DNA of 64,000 nucleotides, from assembly GCA_023014485.1 (NCBI GenBank), contig JAJOZX010000999.1, forward strand, positions 16,001-80,000. The letters run 5' to 3'. The notes under the pieces were generated by a model, which saw only the letters and a program-made list of their open reading frames with translations, did not search any database and had not been told where the DNA came from. This stretch comes from Bathynomus jamesi (taxonomy: Eukaryota; Arthropoda; Malacostraca; Isopoda; Cirolanidae). How positions within the stretch are numbered: position 1 is the stretch's first letter; every line of letters begins with the position of its first letter. The translations under genes were made by a program, and so were the position numbers. Shown here in pieces: positions 34,174 to 46,172 of this stretch.

Positions 34174-34196
34174 AACCTAACCTAACCTAACCTAAA
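34174..34196. repeat. Short CCTAA (arthropod-telomere-like) array
   Basis: Four tandem CCTAA units, i.e. TTAGG on the other strand. Too short for a telomere; similar runs of two or three units sit inside the MITEs at 9765 and 27137. Confidence 0.7.
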
Positions 34197-34230
34197 CTTG
34201 AAAATATATTTTTTTATATATATACCGTAT

Positions 34231-34509
34231 ACAGTGTCGTAACCAGGACTTCCCAAGGGGGAAGTCGAAATTGTAGAAAGGCGGACCTTTTGGTGCAAGG
34301 ACCTAGTCACTAGAGGGGGTTTAGAGTAGTTAAGTTTCGAGTAGTTTGTGAAGTTTAAAAAAAAAAATGCAAGCATTTACTTAGTAAATGATGTTATATA
34401 TTATAATATCACATCATAAGTTATAACTATGGTTACAAACGTGGACGTTTCTTGTCAAAGAGGCTGGTCGTTCAACCCTCTACCCCGGACCCCCTGGCTA
34501 CGGGCCTGA
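34231..34509. mobile_element. Probable hAT-type MITE
   Basis: The left tip CAGTGTCGTAACCAGGACTT and the right tip, inverted, CAGGCCCGTAGCCAGGGGG share CAG..CGTA(A/G)CCAGG. The interior is non-coding. No clear duplication is seen because one flank is (TA)n. Confidence 0.45.
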
Positions 34510-34510
34510 T

Positions 34511-34512
34511 TA

Positions 34513-34595
<83 letters not shown>

Positions 34596-34619
34596 TTATA
34601 TATATATATATATATATAC
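34511..34619. repeat. Long interrupted (TA)n array
   Basis: About 109 bp of TA dinucleotides with three single-step interruptions. It may extend toward the LINE 3' end at 34640. Confidence 0.95.
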
Positions 34620-35395
34620 TTACTTATACTTTACGATACTTTATGAGGGTTTGAACGACGGTGCAGCATCCCGCCTCATTTGTGAGATTTAGAAGGAATT
34701 GCTTTCCGATCTTCTGCCCTCGTAGCCAGCCACGCAGGGCTGGTCAGGAACTTTGCACAAGAACCTGTCCACCTGGTTCTTGAAATTATTCAGGTTGGTG
34801 TGCTGGAGGTTCTTCACTTCTTTTGACAGGGTAAAATCTTTGGGCCTCGTATTCTGAGGGTATTTTCCAGCCTTGTTTTCACGGCCACCTATCTCACAGC
34901 AGCTGGGACAGTACAAAATCTGCCTTTTCTTTCATTTCACTGGGTTTTTATGTTATTTCTGAGGTTAGGGGACACAACCTCGAATATTTTCCATACGTAT
35001 ATTATTGTGTACCGCTCGCGTATTCTTTCCAGAGAGTAGAGTTTCAGGGATTGTAGTCGAGACCAGTAGTCTTCACCTTTCATTTTCTCTATCTCAGACG
35101 TAAAAGTCCTTTGTATAGCTTCTATGTTCGCAATGTCTCGTTTTCTGAATGGGCTTGGGAGTACTGAATAATACTCAATTATTGGTAGGACTAGACTCTT
35201 TCATAATTTTAGCATGATGTTTGTTGTTCTGCTACGGAAGCTCCTCCAGATGATTCCCATTATTTTTCGAGCTGTTGTAATTTTAATGTTATAGTGCTCT
35301 CTGAATTCTGCATCCGACGACATTATTACTCCAAGATCCCTAACTTGTGGGTTTGGTGTTATCTGTTTGTATTGCAGAGTTTTGTACCCGTTATT

Positions 35396-36077
35396 CTATA
35401 GCACCTTGTTATTACCATATCTTGGAAGTTGGAATTTTTCTCTGTTGAACTTCATATTGTTGTCTTCTAGCCACTTGAATAATATTTCAATGTCGTTTTG
35501 TAATTTTTCTATGTCATCTTCGTTTAATTTTTCCTTGCGTATCTTTGTGTCATCCGCGAAACATGATACAATATTGTCATTAATATCTGCATCAATGTCT
35601 GCAATCATTATTATGAACAGTAAGGGAGCTAATACTGTACCTTGTGGGAGAGAGCTCATGACTTCTGAGACTTCCGATTTAACTCCATTTACTCCAACTC
35701 TTTGTGTTCTTTGAGTTAGAAAATTAAATATCCATCTTCCCAGCTTTTCAGTAATTCCTGTATTCTTAAGTTTGTGTGCTATAATTTCATAGTCGCATTT
35801 ATCGAAGGCTTCAGTAAAGTCAGTATATAGTACATCTATGTTTTGTTCTCGACACAATGTTTCCAATATTTTCGCCTGGTGGTTTAATAACTGTGATAGG
35901 CATGATCTTCCAGCCCTGAAGCATGTTGTTTTGGGTTGTATAAATTCTTTTCTTGTAGGTAGCAAGTATGATAGTTTTGCCTCTAATTATACGTCCAGAG
36001 CACTTTATAAAGTGGGAGGTGAGAGGTATTGGCCGATAATTCTTAAGGATTATTACCACCTTTAAATAAGGCGGCAA
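35396..36077 (-). pseudogene. LINE copy 3 reverse transcriptase
   Basis: A first stretch has IILKNYRPIPLTSHFIKC; after a frameshift the 189-residue frame has FRAGRSCLSQLL, motif A AFDKCDYEIIAHKL, motif B SSLPQGTVLAPLLFI and motif C SCFADDTKI, all catalytic Asp present. The palm is therefore the best preserved RT in the window, although the frame does not join the endonuclease or the C-terminus. The post-RT part continues to ~34960 in other frames. Confidence 0.85.
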
Positions 36078-36229
36078 TGTTCGCGTTCTTTAATGAAAGT
36101 GGAATTTGCCCTGTGTCGAGTGATTTTCTCCATAGTAAGTCGAGCGGCTTTACATACTCTCTTTACATTTCATCAGAAACATGGCACTCCATGTGTCTGG
36201 CCCTGGTATTTGTATCAATGTCAAAAATT

Positions 36230-37255
36230 TCATCTGGATTTTCTACTTTCTACTCTCTTTAAATTTATATTTAAACTTTCAAATATTCCTTCTGACTCTC
36301 TGGGATACGTTTTTGGACCTCTGGTTGCTAACTTTAATTGCTTATCGATTAGGTTATGGTCGAAGAAATTTGTGTGCGTTACCTTTTTATTTATTATCAT
36401 CTCATTGTTATTTGTCAAAATTAAATCCAAAACGTTCTCTTTTCTAGTGGCTTCACAGATTTCCTTGGTAAGGGCATAATGTTCTATAATATCTAATATA
36501 ATAGCAGTACTGCCTGGATTCTATCATCTTTTGTAATGTTACCATGAAATTTCTCAACATATAAAACTTCGTCATTTTTCTTCCATGTTATGAACGGAAA
36601 ATTAAAATCTCCACAAATTTAAATATTTGTTGCTGGAGTTTCAAGTAATTTTAACATGTTTTCTATTTCAGCCGTAGCAAATTGGAATTAACTTTTTGTA
36701 TTTGGTGGTCTGGAGACGTTCATAATGGGTTTAATTCTTTTATTTCTAAAACAATAATTTCCACTGTGCTATTTGATTTGCTTACCGTCACCTCACATGT
36801 GTAGGTGTTTTCACGTAAATGCAATACCCTCTTCCTCGTCTAGCAACTCTATCTGCTCTGTATATATTGTAGTCCAGTATTGCTATTTCAATATCCTCGA
36901 TGCTGTTTTCACAGTATTTTTCGCATTTCTGTAAGTGTGTCTCCGTTAGGCATATGATATCTATGCTGGTTTCCAGAGCTAAATTTTGCAAGTATTGTAA
37001 TTTGCAATATACATTGTCCGTATGCAAGCCTTGTATATTTGTATATAATACATTTATATGGTTTCTAATCTTTGTGCTCGGTTTTCCTAGATAATGGTCA
37101 TTTCCTGGTCGATGTTGTCGGTTCCTGTTCAATGTTATTGGTTGGGCCCCTGCATTTAGGAGTACTAGGGCTGCGGCTCTTGATACCACTGTGGTTTTGT
37201 ATTCACGGTGGGTGGTGTTGAATAGGAGGATGGTGTGTGTAATACTGGGGTGCAT
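36230..37255 (-). pseudogene. LINE copy 3 APE endonuclease
   Basis: The N-terminal half (to 36788) has INVLYTNIQGL, DIICLTETHL with the catalytic Glu, and YNIYRADRVARRGRGYCIYV. The C-terminal half resumes in another frame with MDLILTNNNE and FFDHNLI, the position of the SDHN catalytic motif, here with Phe for Ser. About 350 bp between them is frameshifted. Family role: nicking DNA to prime reverse transcription. Confidence 0.8.
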
Positions 37256-37755
37256 ATATCTGCGAAGTTCTGTCTTTTCTCATTAGAAGGGCTATTTGTG
37301 CTTTTATCATTCTCATTCCCTTTAAAAAATGTACTTCATTGCCACTGTTATTACTTATATTTCTTTCTCGTTCTCCTCTTTGAGTACCCTTAATGTGAAA
37401 ATACGGGCACTCCATATTTAGACATGTTTTCTCTCTAATTGACTGTCTGCATAGAAAGGGTGGAAGTGGTAGCAGTTTGTTTCGTACCTGCAACTTCCAT
37501 TCCTCATCATGTAGAAATTTTTTTTGGGGTGATTATACATGCAGTTTGACCATATTTGCCCGAACCTGTTTTGTAATATGCGCATGTGGTCCGTCGTTTA
37601 AATTCCTTACGAGTCGCATGGGATTCAATTTCTTTCCTTTGTTCTGCCACTACTTCTTCCCTACTCAGTGTTTTTTTAATGTTTGGTGCGTTTTCATTTG
37701 TGTTCATGGTGTTGGGATAGTAAAATCGGGATTTGTTAATGAATATAAATAACAA
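37203..37755 (-). pseudogene. LINE copy 3 N-terminal CCCH zinc-finger region
   Basis: Two zinc-finger-like blocks lie in different frames. The first is TTCAYYKTGSGKYGQTACI, where the middle Cys reads Gly. The second is CRQSIREKTCLNMECPYFH, an intact C-x8-C-x4-C-x3-H pattern. The same architecture sits in the LINE at 14480-20700, so CCCH fingers are a family trait. A frameshift near 37500 joins the two. The upstream PHD-like block of the other copy is not visible here. Confidence 0.65.
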
Positions 37756-38395
37756 TTCACAATGTATAAATGTAAGTTAGGTTTAATAGATAGATTGTAA
37801 AAGGTAGGAAATGGGGCCTATTCTGAATTTGGACAAAAGTACGTAACACGAACCACGAAACCAGAACAACAGGTTCAAGTTTGTTCGTACCTGTCAGATA
37901 GTTTAGCAAATCAGGCATGGGTTTGTTCATCACGTAATACCCACCTCTAGTCTTGTTCAATCATGTTCTCAGTGACGGTCCTGGCATTTTTGGCACCCTA
38001 GGCGAGATCATGCAAAGGTGCCCTTCCTCTGTCAACAGCACACTCCCCCTCCCCCGCGTGCATAACCTCTGCCGCAATAAAACACACTGAAGACATTGTC
38101 TTTAAAACACAAAGCACCTCCTTCATTTATTGTTCTCAGCTTCAAGTAAGAACAAGTTGTCTTGAAGCAAAAAGTACAAAGAAATCTTGTATGAATAATA
38201 ATTGAACACTCAATAAAGATTCCCAAATATAGTGCAAACAAAATAAATATTCCAATGTATAATGCACACAAAATAGATAAATAAAAAACATTAATAAATC
38301 ACACAATGTAGCTTAATAAAGGAATAAGATTGCCAGCTAGCAAATAACTGAATTTTAAATTTGGTATGGAAGTTTTAGGTCTAGTTGTTTTCCTA

Positions 38396-41300
38396 TTAAA
38401 ACCTGATCCTCCTGGTCTTCCTTGATGCAAATTCATCAATGATGTCATCATAGGAAATCTGCTCAGAAACTGCATGGTTAATGCTGATGACAGCAAGACC
38501 ACTGAGGCGGTCTTGCATCATGGTGGATCTCAGATAAGTCTTGATGAGCTTGAGCTTGGAAAAGCTCCTCTCCGCTCCAGCCACTGTCATTGGAAGGGTG
38601 ACAGCAACCCTGAAGGCGACCCAGAGGTTGGGATAGATCTCTGTGAGCTGCTTTTCATGGATAAACGTCAGCGGCTGAAGTGCTGTCATGCTCGTAGATG
38701 GCAGTTCAGGCAAATTCTTTAATTCCTGTGCCAACTCCCTACCATCTAGATCAGAATGTCTTCGACAGCTTAAAGTGTTGTTGAGGGTTTCTGATTGCTC
38801 TGTCATCTCATTTGACAAGTTTTGGAAGCTTGAGAGCACTCCAAACTTGCCTCTTACTTCTCCCATTGAAAAAGGTTACCTCCAAATTTTTAAGTGCGTC
38901 ATTGATGGGCTCATCAGGGGACTCATAGGAGAAGTGCCGCTTTGTGGACCTCAGCCTCTTTTGCTGCTTTGCTGTAGAGCAGCCTCCACATTCATGTCTT
39001 CGCACATGTCCATGGCTGAGGTTTGTGCAGCTACAAAGCCTGTTGTTCTGTAAGTGCTGAGAGTTGTTTCAGTCTTCCTTAGCAGATTGACAGCCACATC
39101 CAACTGCATTGAGGGAGACTGGATTAGTTTGCTGACTTGCTGTATGTGGCTTAGGATGTCATACCACACCACAGTGCAGATTGAAAACCGGTATGACCCT
39201 ATCTCCTCTGCCAAAGACTGGGCCTCAATCTTTACCATAGGGTCAGTGGTTTGACCCCTCACCTCAATGAGTGCCTCTCTCACTGATGCTGCTTGGTACC
39301 TTACTGGCTCAGTACTCTTCACCCTGCTTTCCCACCTTGTCTTTGACCATGATTTTAAAGTCAAGTTAACATGGTTCTTCAGGATAGTCCATCTTTGTGT
39401 AGAAGCCGAGAACAGGGTGTAGAGCTTCTGCAAAATGCCAAAATAGTCGTCTGCAGTCGTCAAATGGAATGTTTAGGTCCTCTAGTCTCTTCAAAAAGGG
39501 GCGACAAACTTTGGCCAGTGGACTTCTCTGCCTCTAGGAACCCCCATGAAATGTTCCTTTACTTGGGGTTATCATCCAGTGAAACAATCCTGATTATCAC
39601 TGACATTTGTTCTGTATGACCAGTGGTGTAGTGCTGTGTGGAACGCGTGGGAACGGCGTTCCCTTACTTTTTTTGGTAGACGGAACGGCGTTCCCTCACT
39701 ATTTCAAATAAATCCGAACTTACAAATCTCTAACGTCATGAAATTTTAATTCCCACCCCTAGAAGAAATATGAGAAAGAATCATTAACTGCTTCATTTCT
39801 TTTAGCTTCGACTGAGGCAATGCTAGCCTATAAAGATCTGGTGAAACAGTCACCACGGCGTACCAGTTGTTAACTTTTTTTTAGTTAATCATTCCAGTTG
39901 TTAGCTATTTTTATTGATCGTACTGGATGTCGTATATCTAATGACACTGGAAATACTGCATCTTCAACCTTGGAATATATCCTAATATCCAGTGCATATG
40001 ACCTCAAAATATCCCTGAAATTGGTCAGATTTCAAAAGATTTCCCGGGGGGCTTACAGTGCCCCCGGACCCCCAGCTGTATGGGCTCGCCGCGCTCGCCA
40101 TTGTCCCCCCCCCGCATCTGAGTAACACTTTCAAAATGCGTTCCCTCACTTCTTTATTTAGCACTACACCACTGTGTATGACTAACATCTGGGGTGCAAT
40201 CTAAAATGATAGAAAAGTACTTTGATTGCTTGATCTCCTGCACCATTGTATGAATGCTCTTGGTACTGATGGAGTCAATCAGTTCGTTTTGAATATGTTT
40301 GCCCAGATAGCTGGTGTGACTTGCTAATCCACTTTCCACCCTGTGAATATGATCTTTCATTACCTGATCAAATTTTGCCATGAGCTCAACCTCTTTTAAG
40401 AAGTTCCCGTTTGATGACGTGTGCAGTGTTTCTGTGTGTGCCCTCAGTGCCATATTCCTCACTGTCAGAGACTGTACTATGGCAACCAGCCGCACCAGAA
40501 CATCTCTCCACCGCTTCCTCTCAGCCTCAAGGAGTGCCATCTCTTTTTTGTCAATGGTTTCCCCTTTTATAATCCGCACCTCCATTTCTTTCCATGTTGT
40601 CAAATGTTTTAAGTGTTCTGGCGTGTTTTCATGAGAATTGAGCAAGGTGGTTGCATTCTTCCAGTCGTTAAGTCCTCCCTTTATTAAAGAAAAGTCTTTT
40701 GTCGAGAACAGCTTGCAGCAGAAGCAGAAGAGGCTGTTGTTCTTCCGTGAATACATCAGCCAACTTCTCTTCATTTTCTCTCCGTTCACCAAGATTCTAT
40801 TGAAGTATTGGTGGTGGCATTTTCTTCCATCCTCTCTCCTAGGAAAGATGAAGTCAGGTGTTACCTGGTATGGTCCTCGCCTAACAAATTCTGTCCTCAT
40901 CTTATCATTCAGGACAGAAGGCCATTCAGCAGGATCAATTGGTTCTGCATCTGTCTGGATGGGCGGAATCGATGTGCCTTGATCAGCAGGTTCAGCACAG
41001 GAGGATCCTTCAGGTGCATCCAAAAGGATATAGAGCAGATGAGAATCAATTTATTTATTTACAGTATGCTTATCATGGGTTAAACATAATCATTCTCATG
41101 TTTATGATTAGTACAACTTCACCTAGATTTGTGTCCTTGGTTTTTAGTATTAACTATTATATCATTTGAAATATAAACACGTCCTTTGTAATTCTGTTAT
41201 GCTTTTTCCCCAATTCATTTATTTACATTATGCTTATGATAGGTTAAACATGATTCATATGATGATTGTGTCATTTTGTACAAGCTAACCAACTTAGCCC

Positions 41301-42214
41301 TCCTTGTTATCAGACAAGAAGACATATAGTAATTTAATACCGGTAATATGATACTAATATCTATGCTACCGTCTTGTATACACCTAAAGAAAGTGGCAGG
41401 GTAGAGAGGGTGGTTGATGTGCCTTCATCTGAGGAAACTGGCGCAGCAGAAGTAGAGGTGGAAGTAGATGGCCCTTCATCCACAAACATCACAGTTTTAG
41501 CAGAGGAGGGTCCTCCAAGATATTTTAGAAGTGCATCTGAAACGATATAAATAAATGTTATCATGTGAAGCAAACATGATGACACACAGTTGCTTCTGTC
41601 ATTGTAAATAACTTATTACTGCCACATGCCATTTATTTTATTTAGGGTTTATATTTGTTTATTGTGTATTTTCCTGATTATTGCCACATTTTTGTTAAAG
41701 AAAAGTATAATTCAATGAAAAATTAAATCATTCGAGTATTTATATAACCTTGGGAATTCTGGGAAAATTTTGTTGGGTGTTCTTGGGATAATTAAAAATG
41801 TAGAGTGGTCACACTGATAAGTACATGTTAATAACAGCAGAAATCTAGTTAAGCCCAATACTAAAACTAAATGCCTATAAACCTTACACCTAGCCATAAA
41901 GGGTAGGTTATGGTGAGGGTGAGGGTTTTAAACTAAAAACCCAAAATCTGACAACACAAACATGAAGCAGACAAATTTTAGAAGTCATTTCAGCAAAAAA
42001 AGAAAACATTGATGATTTTTGCCTAAAATAGCGGATTGCCCACTTAAAGTAGCAAACTTATCTTGATTTAACAGTTTAAAAAAGTAACGTTAGATGTAAA
42101 AATGAAACTTAAATAAAATGTTCATGACACACCTCTACTTTTCGATCGCATCTCCTCTTTCTCTTTTCTTCTCTTTCTTCCCTGTGCACCTGACGGCTTT
42201 GTCCTCTTCAACAT
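38396..42214 (-). pseudogene. hAT transposase, TTF zinc finger / DUF4371 / dimerisation type
   Basis: Exon 1 (42214-42133, MLKRTKPSGAQGRKRRKEKE) and exon 2 (41536-41384) have canonical splice sites. Exon 3 begins at 41019 in the matching phase, but its acceptor reads GG instead of AG. Exon 3 encodes an acidic start, a TTF-type finger around SLFCFCCKLFS, and SIILDCTPDVSHT, where the first catalytic Asp lies (DUF4371-like). The MITE at 39621-40174 interrupts it directly after that. The protein resumes with EQMSVIIRIV, then HVNLTLKSWSKTRWESR, and the hAT dimerisation end PMTVAGAERSFSKLKLIK. Frameshifts near 39460 and 38900 add to the damage. It resembles domesticated ZMYM1-like proteins, but here it is plainly a transposon. 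Confidence 0.9.
39621..40174. mobile_element. hAT-type MITE nested in the larger hAT
   Basis: It is flanked by TGTATGAC at 39613-39620 and 40175-40182. The ends are CAGTGGTGTAGTGCT and AGCACTACACCACTG, exact complements. A second inverted motif GGAACGGCGTTCCCT occurs inside the left end and CGTTCCCTCAC at both ends. It is non-coding. Removing it restores continuity of the host transposase text. Confidence 0.95.
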
Positions 42215-42618
42215 GATGCTCGGCCAGATACGACTCACTGCAAACTAGAAAACATACGAAATTGTGGTGGAGAAAATTTCGTCGCTAGCTACACTCTAAT
42301 TTACTCTGCTTGGTTTTAATAATTATAAACAGTTTTAACTTATACCTATTTCATTGCTTGTTTATTTTAATGAAATAACTTTTAATTTAGTTTTATAAAT
42401 TGATTTTTACAAGCAAAATCGATACCTATCACCAAGGATAAATATCTATCTCCAACCGGGGTTGGTGAGACCGTGAGTTGGTAAATTTCTCGAGCCCTGG
42501 ACTGGAGCCTGTTTGAGAAAAAACAAAAAACGGGCGTGCTATGTCGCCCCCCCCTCCCACCAATTGGCGCCCTAGGCGGCCGCCTATATCGCCTATGCCC
42601 AGGACCGGACCGCCTATG

Positions 42619-43540
42619 CATGTTCTTAAAAACAAATTAGTTTTCAGATATCAGCTCTATCATCTATATAAGTAAGAGATTTAGTATCAGAAAATAGGCC
42701 AATCAAGTTAGTTAAATACTGTAGAATAGTTACGAAATTAAAAAAATTATTAAAATCATGTATTAATTACTGTCTTTTAAACCCAAGGTTCATAGATAAT
42801 TAAAAGACAGATCACGTGCCAGGCGAAACTGGAACAGCGAAATCTGCTCAGTGGAAAAGGCAACGTATCACCAGAGAGACAGAGAGAGAAAAAGTCAGAC
42901 AGAGTCGTTGGAAGCAGTTTGTCTATCTTAAAATCGTGGGAAGATAAGACCTCCATTTAAGATAAATTAAGGACAGTAATTTAATGCATTACCTCCTCGG
43001 GCCAACGACATAGAATCTTCTATCCGCGGCCCTAGGCTTTTTTATTCATGTCACGCGCGAGGCTACATCATTTTAGAAGGCCTACTTGATTTCCGGATTG
43101 TCTCTTGAATTATATAACGTAAGTGTAAAGTTAAATTAACCTGTGAACATAAGATTAAAAGTATAAAAATATTGGTGCTTCATAATAAAACAATTTATAT
43201 TACTGGTCGAGTAGTATAACCGCAAAAGGGCAGAGTGCAATTGCACGCAATGTTGATCTATGTTGCAAGACCTCCTTTCCCTTGTTGCAAGACCACTTCC
43301 CCCTTGTTGCAACCTCCTTCCACACAGGGTGGAAAAAAGGGGTAATGGGGGAGAGGGAGGATGACTTCCCCCCAAAGGGGTAACCCTAACTTTGGGGGAG
43401 AAGGTATGACGGCCTCACACCCCCAAAGGGGTATTTTAACGTAAGAAGGTAAACCTTAACCTAAGAAGGAGAGAGAGAGAGAGGCCATGTTTTCACCTGT
43501 ACAGCCAGGCGCATAATGAGAGCTCACGGTACCAACATCT
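42619..43540. other. Non-coding spacer
   Basis: No gene is supported. 43258-43320 repeats TTGCAAGACC..TTCCCCCTTGTTGCAA; 43320-43440 is G-rich with GGGGTAACCCTAAC. Confidence 0.55.
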
Positions 43541-43680
43541 GTTATATATGGAAGGGTTGCCAGAGAGCACTATTTATTTTAATTATTATATATGGAGGGT
43601 TACCAGACATTTAATTTATTTATTTATATATGGAGGGGTTGCCAGACACCACTATTTATTTTAATTATTTATAAATTAAA
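43541..43680. repeat. Tandem repeat, ~60-70 bp, three units
   Basis: The units share TATATATGGAGGGGTTGCCAGA and CACTATTTATTTTAATTAT. The middle unit is shortened. No coding content. Confidence 0.75.
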
Positions 43681-43797
43681 ACTCGTCATGTAATGGTATT
43701 TGATTTTTCTACTTCTGTTTCCTCTTCTTTTTCCCACTGCCCTCTAGAAAATAAACATACACTCAAAAATAATAATATAAGGAATACACATTTTAAA

Positions 43798-43835
<38 letters not shown>

Positions 43836-44260
43836 TTATATATATATATATATATATTCTTGAATAATAGTACAGGGGAAATTTATATACACATTTACTT
43901 TAATTTCATAAATTTTAACAAACTTCCCGTTTCTTTGAAGCTAGTGAACAGTTTTCCAAATGATGCAATAAAGAATCCACCTTGGTTCCATCCTTCATGC
44001 ATAAGAAAGTTCTGTGCATTCATTTTTAAATTATAGATTAGTTTCAAATAGTAATATCTAATTAATAATTAATAGTATGGTAAAGTACTGTTTTGGCATT
44101 TCTATTCATCCAATGTTAATATTTAAAAAATTTCGAATTATTAAGCGTTCTCGAATAAAAAAATTACCCTGTACTTTCGCAATCAGATTTGGAGGAGTTG
44201 AAATAAAATCGCAATTACTCTGAAGTTTTAATTGCTTTTTCTGTTTCTACTATATATATT
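43681..44260. other. Non-coding spacer
   Basis: No gene is supported. (TA)n lies at 43799-43857. 44020-44090 (TAGATTAGTTTCAAATAGTA, then CTAATTAATAATTAATAG) recurs at 47396-47465. Confidence 0.6.
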
Positions 44261-44437
44261 CCATGTTAAACTGTAGGTGTAAGGTAGAGTGAAAAGCTTG
44301 ACCCTCGTCAGAATGAACAATTCGGGCGGAAGCTAACCAAAGGTATATATATATAATATATATATATATATGAATGTGCGGTGTTAATTAAATCGAAGGG
44401 TTAGTGCAATAGTCTTTTATATAAAAATAAATTGTAA

Positions 44438-44476
<39 letters not shown>

Positions 44477-44879
44477 ACACGCTGTACAAATTCCAATGTA
44501 GGTCAAAAGTGAAAACAGTCTCTACTACTTCGGAAAGTAAACAAATTAGCCTCACGCCGCAAGCCCTGCCACTTTGGTATGCGAACATTTCTGACCGTCT
44601 GGTCTCTGGGACAAAATTCTTTGATTTTGCTAAGTGTACAATTATATTGTAATTAAAAGCTTATTTAAGTGTTTGATTTTCAACTTAAAAATGAACGTTA
44701 TTATCCGACGCATTCTTCCACATTTCGAATTATTAAGAGTTCTCAAATAAAAAATCAGGTTTGGAGGATATGGAACGTGGTTCGGATTTCATGTTAAACT
44801 GTAGGTCAAAGGTGGAGTGAAAAGCTTGACCCTCGTCAGAATGAGCAATTCGGGCGGAAGCTAACCAAAGGTGTGTATA

Positions 44880-44920
<41 letters not shown>

Positions 44921-44963
44921 GAACGTGTGATGTTAATTAAATCGAAGGGTTAGTACAAAACAG
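44261..44963 (+). repeat. SINE family-2 3' pieces within a local duplication, left part
   Basis: 44261-44350 and 44770-44880 are 3' ends of the dimeric SINE (AAACTGTAGGT, TGAAAAGCTTGACCCTCGTC, GGGCGGAAGCTAACCAAAGG), each running into (TA)n at 44345 and 44875. After each tail comes GTTAATTAAATCGAAGGGTT, so SINE tail plus flank was duplicated as a block. (AC)n lies at 44441-44470. Confidence 0.75.
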
Positions 44964-45390
44964 TAGGGTGGAGTGAAATATTTTTTTTTTAAAATTTCAA
45001 AATGCTTGGGGTCGGGAAAGTTGCGTATTTATGTGAAACGTACTGTGTGAAATTTTTGTAATCGTACGGCTATAATTAAATTGTGCACACTGAACTCAAA
45101 GTTTTTAAAAATTGACAAAATTACTAAAATTTCGCCATTTTTATTTTGTTCTTTTTGGACACGTACTGTGAAATTTTTGTAATTTTGTAATTTAATTTAA
45201 AAAACTGAAAATAAAAATGGCGAAATTTTAGTAATTTTGCCAATTTTAAAAAGCTTTGAGTTCAGTGTGCACAATTTAATTATAGCCGTACGATTACAAA
45301 AATTTCACACAGTATGTTTCACATAAATACGCAACTTTCCCAGCCCCAAGCATTTTGAAATTAAAAAATATATTTTTCACTCCACCCTAA
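44964..45390. mobile_element. 427-bp palindromic MITE sharing ends with the 57.6-60.7 kb element
   Basis: It starts TAGGGTGGAGTGAAATATTT and ends ATTTTTCACTCCACCCTAA. The whole element folds: the left arm GTTGCGTATTTATGTGAAAC and CGTACGGCTATAATTAAATT recur inverted on the right. Flanks are CAAAACAG (44956-44963) and GAAAACAG (45391-45398). The paralogous unfilled site at 44395-44412 (TTAGTGCAATAGTCTTTTAT) lacks it, confirming insertion. The tip TAGGG(T/C)GGAGTGAAA matches the right end of the 57568-60724 element, so that element's enzyme is the likely mobiliser. Confidence 0.9.
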
Positions 45391-45574
45391 GAAAACAGTC
45401 TTTTATATAAAAACAAAACAATCTTTTATATAAAAATAAATTGCAACACACACACACACACATACACACACTGTACAAATTCCAATGTAGGTCAAAAGGG
45501 AATATTCCACTTGACCTACATTAGAATTAGGTGAGTTGGTAGCTGGAAGCGATACCAACGCCAGGAACGAGAGA

Positions 45575-45608
<34 letters not shown>

Positions 45609-45850
45609 TATTCTTGTATATCTTTAACTTTTATTGTATTATTAAATAAGTCTTACAGTGAAACATTCGAAAAGATAAATTTTAAAAATTATAAAAATAA
45701 AAGATAAGTAAATTTTTGTATGAGAATTATATTTTTTTATTTGAAGAAGGATTCCATGTTAAACTGTAGGTCTAAGGTGGAGTGAAAAGCTTGACCCTCG
45801 TCAAAATGAGCAATTTGGGCGGAAGTTAACCAAAGATTAACTAAAGGATG

Positions 45851-45897
<47 letters not shown>

Positions 45898-45898
45898 C
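45391..45898 (+). repeat. Local duplication, right part, with SINE 3' piece
   Basis: GTCTTTTATATAAAAA and CTGTACAAATTCCAATGTAG repeat text from 44411-44510. 45750-45850 is another SINE 3' piece followed by (TA)n at 45854-45894. (AC)n runs at 45441-45470 and 45577-45606. Confidence 0.7.
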
Positions 45899-46172
45899 CA
45901 TGCGCCTCGGTGGTGTAGTGAGTAGCGTCTCTGACTACGAATCCATCGGCCCCGGGTTCGAGACCCGGTGACGGCAGCCGGCGCGCAGCAAAACCCAACT
46001 GTTCATCCTTCCACACAATAAAGAAAGTGGTTGGTAGATAAATGGGTACCTTGGGTAGCCTAGTGGTTAAAACGCTGGGCTGCTGGTGGGGCGTGGTTCG
46101 GATTCCACGTTAAACTGTAGGTCTAAGGTGGAGTGAAAAACTTGACTTTCGTCAGAATGAACATTTCGGGCG
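45899..46172 (+). mobile_element. Dimeric tRNA-derived SINE, family 2, best copy
   Basis: The head GCGCCTCGGTGGTGTAGTG, CTCTGACTACGAATCC and CCCGGGTTCGAGACCCGG forms a nearly complete tRNA-Arg(ACG)-like unit. The linker CAAAACCCAACTGTTCATCC follows, then the second unit GTAGCCTAGTGGTTAAAACG with GTGGTTCGGATTCCACG. It ends at TCGGGCGG and passes into (GA)n. It is more than 90% identical by eye to 4926-5220. Confidence 0.85.

Larger units (their letters stand above)
34640..37755 (-). mobile_element. LINE copy 3 (APE-class, jockey/CR1-like), near full length
   Basis: On the minus strand it carries CCCH zinc fingers (37755-37203), APE endonuclease (37255-36230), reverse transcriptase (36077-35396) and a 3' region to ~34640. 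The 3' kilobase is the same subfamily as the fragment at 11924-12830. Frameshifts separate the blocks, so it is inactive. Confidence 0.85.
37970..42618 (-). mobile_element. 4.65-kb hAT transposon, ZMYM/TTF-finger type, intron-containing
   Basis: The flanks CATGTTCT at 37962-37969 and 42619-42626 are an exact 8-bp duplication. The left tip is CAGTGACGGTCCTGGCAT; the right tip, inverted, is CATAGGCGGTCCGGTCCTGG, similar with a 5-bp duplication. The gene inside is on the minus strand in three exons. A 554-bp MITE with its own 8-bp duplication is nested in the last exon. Confidence 0.93.

Noticed and set aside
34174..34196. Internal telomere
   Set aside because: Four CCTAA units only; similar two- to three-unit runs occur within MITEs.
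464..34619. Many open frames reading as Tyr-Ile, Leu-Ser, Cys-Val or Thr-His repeats
   Set aside because: They are translations of (TA)n, (CT)n and (CA)n microsatellites in all frames, without any flanking coding signal.
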